Positions 59,846 to 64,000 of a stretch of DNA of 64,000 nucleotides are shown piece by piece. The notes below the pieces were generated by a model. The model made no database searches, had not been told where the DNA came from, and saw nothing but the letters and a program-made list of their open reading frames with translations. This DNA is from CAG-411 sp963643465 (GTDB taxonomy: Bacteria > Bacillota > Clostridia > Lachnospirales > Lachnospiraceae), in the NCBI GenBank assembly GCA_963643465.1, contig CAVIJT010000014.1:12411-76410 (forward strand), given 5' to 3'. How positions within the stretch are numbered: the stretch's first letter is position 1; each line of letters begins with the position of its first letter. Made by a program: the position numbers and the translations under genes.

Positions 59846-59904
59846 AAACGATAATGATTACTGTTTTGTGTCTTTATAATATAAAAAAAAGAACATAAAG
59901 TCAA
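59846..59904 (-). promoter_or_regulatory. Reverse rubrerythrin promoter with Fur/PerR-like box
   Basis: On the minus strand TTGACT (59899-59904), 17-bp spacer, TATTAT (59876-59881). Just downstream the imperfect palindrome AAACGATAATGATTACTGTTT (59846-59866) resembles Fur/PerR boxes. Binding there would block transcription; release would follow metal-catalysed oxidation in a PerR-type model. Confidence 0.75.
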
Positions 59905-59933
59905 TAGGAAAAATGAAAAAAAGTGAAAAAAAT

Positions 59934-59975
59934 GAAAAAAGCATGAGTTTAGTTCGTAACTAAAGCTCATGCTTT
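59934..59975 (-). terminator. Terminator of the Fur/PerR-like gene
   Basis: AGCATGAGTTTAGTT/AACTAAAGCTCATGCT hairpin with a run of T on the minus strand; it separates the regulator gene from the rubrerythrin gene. Confidence 0.88.
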
Positions 59976-59992
59976 GGGGTATTGGCATACTA

Positions 59993-60385
59993 TTATTCTG
60001 CCTGTGCTTCACATTCTGAGCAAGTTCCCATAAAAAATGTCATATAAGAATCTACTGTACCGTCAAAATTTGTATCTTTTAATAAATCAGATACATTCAC
60101 AACAGGAGTATTCAAATCACTGACCTTTCTACAAGAACGACAATAAAAATGTGAATGTGGCATAGTATTGCCGTCATAGTGTTCCTTGTTATCTTCACAG
60201 GAAAGTTTTAATGCTTCCCCGTGTTCCACAAGAAAATTCAAATTCCGATAGACTGTTCCCAAACTAATATTTGGATAAATCTTTTGAATATTTTTGTACA
60301 CAGTCTCAGCGGTGGGATGTGAAGTGGTACTAGCTAGGTACTCTTTAATCGCTTCCCTTTGTCTACTGTATTTTACTGTACTCAT
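59993..60385 (-). CDS. Fur-family regulator, probably PerR-like
   Basis: A 130-residue metalloregulator. The winged-helix N-terminal half has SRQREAIKEYLASTTSHPTAE and ISLGTVYRNLNFLVEHGE. The metal part has HYDGNTMPHSHFYCRSCRKV and ends MGTCSECEAQ, with the two CXXC pairs of the structural zinc site. PerR is favoured over Fur because of the adjacent reverse rubrerythrin gene with a PerR-like box. Sequence alone cannot settle it. ATG 60385 has GGAAAGGATGG upstream. It is followed by a terminator, so it is transcribed apart from the rubrerythrin gene. Confidence 0.9.
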   Translation of the reverse strand: MSTVKYSRQREAIKEYLASTTSHPTAETVYKNIQKIYPNISLGTVYRNLNFLVEHGEALKLSCEDNKEHYDGNTMPHSHFYCRSCRKVSDLNTPVVNVSDLLKDTNFDGTVDSYMTFFMGTCSECEAQAE

Positions 60386-60469
60386 GCAACCATCCTTTCC
60401 ATTAAAGTGGTGGCATTACATCTTTACGTTTATCATATATCGTAGGAAAAAATTGGTCAAGCATTTTCA

Positions 60470-61039
60470 TCATTTCTTTTTCTGATTGTATATGTTCATG
60501 GCACTTTCTATGCCGTCTACAATCATACATTTGCAAGCGTCAGCGGCGTTTTCGATACTTTCTCTCACTAAAGCTTCCTGTTCTTTTGGAAACGCTCCTA
60601 ACACATGATCTTTTAAATCCCATCCGGAAGGCTTTTCGCCTACACCAACTTTAATACGAGGAAAATCTTGAGAATTCAAATGTGCAATAATATTTTTAAT
60701 TCCGTTGTGGCCTCCGGCACTACCTTTCTTGCGAAGACGGAGTTGTCCAACATCCAAACTGATATCATCAAAAACTACAATAATATCTTCTGGTTCAATT
60801 TTATAAAAATCAACGATTTCCCGAACGCTCTCACCACTGAGATTCATATATGTCTGAGGTTGGGCTAAAATCACCTTCTGTCCTTCTATATAACCACTTC
60901 CATAAATCGCTTTATGCTTTTTCTGGTTTAACGGAATATTATGCAAATCAGCTAATTTATCAATGACGCGGAATCCAATATTGTGGCGGGTGTTTGCATA
61001 CTCTCGTCCCGGATTACCAAGTCCTACAATTAAAATCAT
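60470..61039 (-). CDS. pth: Peptidyl-tRNA hydrolase
   Basis: Essential enzyme that frees tRNA from peptidyl-tRNA dropped by ribosomes. The 189-residue protein begins with the hallmark MILIVGLGNPGREYANTRHNIGF (catalytic His about 20 and Asn in NTRHN). It has QTYMNLSGESV, VFDDISLDVGQLRLRKKGS and GGHNGIKNI. The frame is open upstream, but ATG 61039 follows AAGGAAG at 8-9 nt and matches the family start. No spoVC-mfd neighbour is seen; it stands 85 bp upstream of the Fur-like gene on the same strand. Transcription could continue into that gene. Confidence 0.97.
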   Translation of the reverse strand: MILIVGLGNPGREYANTRHNIGFRVIDKLADLHNIPLNQKKHKAIYGSGYIEGQKVILAQPQTYMNLSGESVREIVDFYKIEPEDIIVVFDDISLDVGQLRLRKKGSAGGHNGIKNIIAHLNSQDFPRIKVGVGEKPSGWDLKDHVLGAFPKEQEALVRESIENAADACKCMIVDGIESAMNIYNQKKK

Positions 61040-61237
61040 ATTGTTTTCTTCCTTTCTTAATATATATGTATTTAAGTATAGCATAGGAAGTTATTCTGGA
61101 AAAGAACCAAAAGAAATAGAAATTTACCGGAAATTAAAAATAGTTTGCAAAACACATAATTATTTTCACAAAAAAGAGATATAAATTGACAAAATGTGAA
61201 AATTATATTAAGAATTTCGAAAAAGACAGAAAATTTC

Positions 61238-61686
61238 TTGTGCGAATATACAAAATTTGTTATAATTATAAACAGATGGAAATGCTATACAGGTGATGCT
61301 GGTAGCGCAATTGTTGTTTCGCTCGTTTGAGCGATGTAATTGGTGGGCATTCGGTCCACAATGCATGTCTGAACCGCGGAGCATACCATGTCAGCTATAT
61401 ACGGTGAGATAGAGTATCTTTTGTCATTACAAGCATTGCTTGTGAGATAGAGAAATTTGGAGGAATTATTTTTTCAAATAGCAGATATACTATTAAAAAG
61501 CCTTCCTCTGAAATACATTGGGGAGATGTAAGAGTGACAGGCGTGGTTGGGATGGTATGCCAGCTGGTTTTGCTGCAGAACCAATTTTGCAGAACCATTC
61601 TGGTGGTACAGACAACAGAGTAGCTGTTAGGGTGAAGGCAGCTGCCCATCGACTTATCATATGACATAATTGAGGGAGGTATTGCT
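61238..61686 (+). promoter_or_regulatory. Promoter and ~420-nt structured leader (or ncRNA) upstream of pfp
   Basis: TTGTGC (61238-61243), 17-bp spacer, TATAAT (61261-61266). The first ~130 nt fold well: a CAATT...AATTG stem encloses CGCTC-GTTT-GAGCG, then TGG/CCA and a return strand AGCATAC opposite GTGATGCT. A repeat GAGATAGAG flanks ACAAGCA/TGCTTGT (about 61405-61455). No ORF of credible composition is present. It could be a free small RNA followed by a separate leader, or a regulated 5' UTR. It matches no riboswitch class I know. Confidence 0.45.
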
Positions 61687-62928
61687 ATGCAAGGTAGTAT
61701 TATCGTTGGACAGTCAGGCGGACCAACCGCTGTAATTAACTCTAGTTTAGCTGGAGTAGTAAAGACTGCAAAAGACAGAGGGGCAAAGAAGATATATGGA
61801 ATGCTTCATGGTATTCAGGGATTCTTAGATGGCAAATATGTAGATTTGTCAGACTATATTCAGACGGAGCTGGATATTGAAATTTTAAAGAGAACTCCAT
61901 CCGCTTATTTGGGATCTTGTCGATACAAATTGCCGGAGATACATGAGAATACAGAGATTTATGAGCAGATTTTTGCATTACTGAAACAATTGGATGTGGA
62001 ATGTTTCATTTATATAGGAGGTAACGATTCCATGGATACCATCCGTAAGCTCAGTGATTATGCAATTATCAAGGGATATCCTCAGAAATTTGTGGGTGTA
62101 CCTAAGACAATTGATAATGACTTGGCAATTACAGACCACACACCAGGTTACGGAAGTGCAGCTAAATACATTGGTACAGCAACCAAAGAAGTCATTCGCG
62201 ATGCTATTGGATTGGCATACGATAAAGATATCGTAACTATTATTGAAGTTATGGGAAGAAATGCAGGATGGCTTACTGGAGCTGCAGCTTTGGCAAAAGG
62301 TGAAGATTGTCCTGGACCAGATTTGATTTATCTTCCAGAGAATCCATTTGATATTAAGAAATTTACTGCCAAAGTAAAGAACTTATTAAAGAAACAGAAA
62401 AGTGTTGTCGTTGCAGTTTCAGAGGGAATCAAGACCAAGGATGGGAAGTATGTCTGTGAATTAGCCAATGACAATGGTTACGTGGATGCGTTTGGACATA
62501 AGCAGTTGACAGGAACTGCTACATTCCTTGCAAATACCATTCAGGCAGAGCTTGGTTGTAAGACCCGTGCAATTGAATTTAGCACTTTGCAGAGAAGTGC
62601 TGCACATATGGCATCACGTACTGATATTAATGAGGCGTTTGCTGCCGGTGGTGCTGCTGTAAAAGCTGCATTTGAAGGCGATAACGGTAAGATGATTATT
62701 TTAAAACGTGTATCAGACGATCCATATCAGTGTACAACTGATGTTTACGACGTACACAAGATTTCTAATGTAGAAAAATTAGTTCCAAAAGAGTGGATTA
62801 CAGAGGATGGTACTTATGTAAGCGATGAATTTATCAGCTACATTGAACCATTGATTCAAGCAGAGTTGATTCCACTTCCAGTAGAAGGTATTCCAAGACA
62901 TTTAGTGTTGGATTTAACTAAGAAATAA
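61687..62928 (+). CDS. pfp: Pyrophosphate-dependent 6-phosphofructokinase
   Basis: Glycolytic enzyme that phosphorylates fructose 6-phosphate with PPi rather than ATP, reversible and common in Clostridia. The 413-residue protein has GQSGGPTAVINSSLAG, YIGGNDSMDTIRKL and PKTIDNDLAITDHTPGYGSAA. The Asp in GGNDS and the Lys of PKTIDND are the residues linked to PPi preference in this family. EVMGRNAGWLTG, with the sugar-phosphate site, follows. GAGGGAGGT lies 5-8 nt before the ATG. A long structured leader precedes it, and a hairpin terminator follows the stop. Confidence 0.94.
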   Translation: MQGSIIVGQSGGPTAVINSSLAGVVKTAKDRGAKKIYGMLHGIQGFLDGKYVDLSDYIQTELDIEILKRTPSAYLGSCRYKLPEIHENTEIYEQIFALLKQLDVECFIYIGGNDSMDTIRKLSDYAIIKGYPQKFVGVPKTIDNDLAITDHTPGYGSAAKYIGTATKEVIRDAIGLAYDKDIVTIIEVMGRNAGWLTGAAALAKGEDCPGPDLIYLPENPFDIKKFTAKVKNLLKKQKSVVVAVSEGIKTKDGKYVCELANDNGYVDAFGHKQLTGTATFLANTIQAELGCKTRAIEFSTLQRSAAHMASRTDINEAFAAGGAAVKAAFEGDNGKMIILKRVSDDPYQCTTDVYDVHKISNVEKLVPKEWITEDGTYVSDEFISYIEPLIQAELIPLPVEGIPRHLVLDLTKK

Positions 62929-62962
62929 CAAATATCTTCAAAGTTTCATTCATTTGTGAGAG

Positions 62963-63002
62963 GGCTGCTGTGTGACGAAAGGTCGCATGGCGGCTTTTTT
63001 AT
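62963..63002 (+). terminator. pfp terminator
   Basis: GGCTGCTGTGTGAC-GAAAG-GTCGCATGGCGGC followed by seven T. Confidence 0.85.
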
Positions 63003-63408
63003 ATTGTAAGGAAAGGAAAGTGAGACTATGATTTTTAACAAGTCATGGTCTTATTTCATTATTTAAAAATAATAAAACAAAAAAGAAAGAATAACGTAAG
63101 GAGTTTGACATAAATTTGACACAGAAAAAGAAGAGAATGCCCTTACTGAAATAAAACCATGAAACGTGTGAATATGTAAAGTAATCACGATTGGTGTGGT
63201 TTTGTTCCGGATAGTTCCAGTTTTTTGCAAAAATTGATAAAAAAAGTGATGAGGAAGAAGAAAAATCGAAAAAACTCACACGCTGAAAAATTTTAGCAAA
63301 ATTTCTGAAAAGCCGCGCAAGCCTTTTAAAATGAAGGACGAAGAACAAAATGAAGGGAACACAAAATGAAATTAAAACATCACATTAAGAAAAATTTTGT
63401 GAAAGATA

Positions 63409-63837
63409 TTGAAATTTGTGAAAAAAGGTGTTAGAATGAGGGAAAGTATTTGTTGAAAGCCCTTGTAGTGTCCACAGTAGTGCAAGAGGGAAAGAGGATT
63501 ACTACATACATAAACTTCGACAATTCTTTCAGAAAGGGAGCTTTCCATTGTGGAGTGGTTTTACCTTTTCACATTTTGTTCATCTGATTGTGTTTGAGAC
63601 ACTTCGGATGTCCCACTTTTTTCCCTCGGGATTATTTCGTAAGTGGATCTTCCGGTTAGGCTTGAACGGAAAGGAGAAGATGGAATAAGAAAAATTAGTA
63701 GTATCCCCTGGAAAGGATACTGCGGAGGAAGTAACTTTTAATGTTAGAACGTTCAAAACGATTTGTTTAGGGGAGTTTCTAACGGGCTACGGAGATGAGC
63801 CGAGCCAAACAAAAAAAATTTCAAGGAGGACATGTAT
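63409..63837 (+). promoter_or_regulatory. Promoter and ~390-nt leader of the terminal Big_2/S-layer-like gene
   Basis: TTGAAA (63409-63414), 17-bp spacer, TAGAAT (63432-63437). The leader of roughly 390 nt has several stems, for example TTCCG/CGGAA at about 63648-63671, and ends in AAGGAGGA 8 nt before the start. Long leaders can stabilise abundant surface-protein mRNAs. A strong SD agrees with high expression. From 63003 to 63408 the DNA is AT-rich with no gene seen. Confidence 0.6.
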
Positions 63838-64000
63838 ATGTACAACAATTTTTCATCAAAGAAGACTAAAAAAGTCATTTCTGCATTACTTGCAACAGCT
63901 TTAGTAGCGACTTCTGCTCCTATCACTGCTGATGCAGCTACTACAAAGACTGTAGGCGTTGGAAAGACTATCACTTTCAATGCTGGCGCAAAGGTTAAGA
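63838..64000 (+). CDS. Start of an abundant-type secreted surface protein (runs off the window)
   Basis: Only the first 54 residues are present. They hold a signal peptide: basic KKTKK, then VISALLATALVATSAPITA, with a probable cleavage after ADAA. The mature part begins TTKTVGVGKTITFNAGAKVK, the pattern that opens Big_2 or S-layer-type beta domains rich in Lys and Thr. ATG 63838 lies 8 nt after AAGGAGGA; another ATG at 63832 is too close to that site. The long leader and strong ribosome site suggest a highly expressed surface protein. The domain content beyond the signal peptide is unknown. Confidence 0.8.
   Translation, partial: MYNNFSSKKTKKVISALLATALVATSAPITADAATTKTVGVGKTITFNAGAKVK

Noticed and set aside
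61395..61667. 90-codon antisense frame before pfp
   Set aside because: It lies on the opposite strand of the pfp leader, with no ribosome site and no family resemblance.

Overview
The window looks like the chromosome of a low-GC, spore-forming, obligately anaerobic Firmicute, most likely a member of the Lachnospiraceae (Clostridia). This rests on a SpoVAF-like germination protein, a SpoIID-like protein and SpoVG, a reverse rubrerythrin beside a PerR/Fur regulator, a PPi-dependent phosphofructokinase, a GlgC/GlgD pair, ATP-type PEP carboxykinase, a Met T-box and a SAM-I riboswitch. It also rests on several secreted Lys-rich Big_2 proteins. I see no rRNA, tRNA, prophage, IS transposase or CRISPR array. 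The genus is not claimed.

Layout. 1-2.7 kb: thiamine genes (3' end of thiC, then a ThiM-ThiE fusion). 2.85-8.9 kb, minus strand: a DEDDh exonuclease, a two-TM protein with long acidic tandem repeats, a SpoVAF/GerA-like protein and a D,D-carboxypeptidase. 9.1-15.2 kb: TetR regulator with an operator over its own promoter, glgB, trmB, pckA. 15.5-23.2 kb: two secreted proteins, T-box/metG, a lipoprotein, SAM-I riboswitch/metK. 23.4-30.2 kb: an unusual RsmH, a sensor kinase/OmpR pair, an AT-rich gap, a SpoIID-like secreted protein and a lipoprotein. 30.7-31.8 kb: an Rpn-type PD-(D/E)XK protein with a heptad-repeat tail.

32.1-46.9 kb is one long co-directional signalling block. It encodes a PAS histidine kinase, a REC-HD-GYP protein with a degenerate HD site, CheR, CheB, a stand-alone REC, CheA, CheW, and a methyl-accepting protein with almost no sensory domain. 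Two large membrane hybrid kinases follow, one ending in Hpt and the other in a DegV (fatty-acid-binding) domain. No flagellar genes are present. 47.3-63 kb: glgC-glgD, spoVG, a transglutaminase-like protein, clpB, a DHH phosphoesterase, a DEAD-box helicase with a long structured leader, another secreted Big_2 protein, reverse rubrerythrin and PerR-like regulator, pth, pfp. The window ends in the start of a Big_2/S-layer-like gene behind a ~390-nt leader.

The most distinctive non-coding signal is a ~193-bp structured element with 19-bp terminal inverted repeats. One copy carries an 8-bp target duplication inserted exactly at the trmB stop codon, a second starts at the thiC stop codon, and an internally deleted third lies 8 bp after glgB. 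Two base pairs of its main hairpin covary between the full copies. A second, looser family of hairpins sharing GAGTAGGAGTYAGC sits after metK, after clpB and before the helicase.
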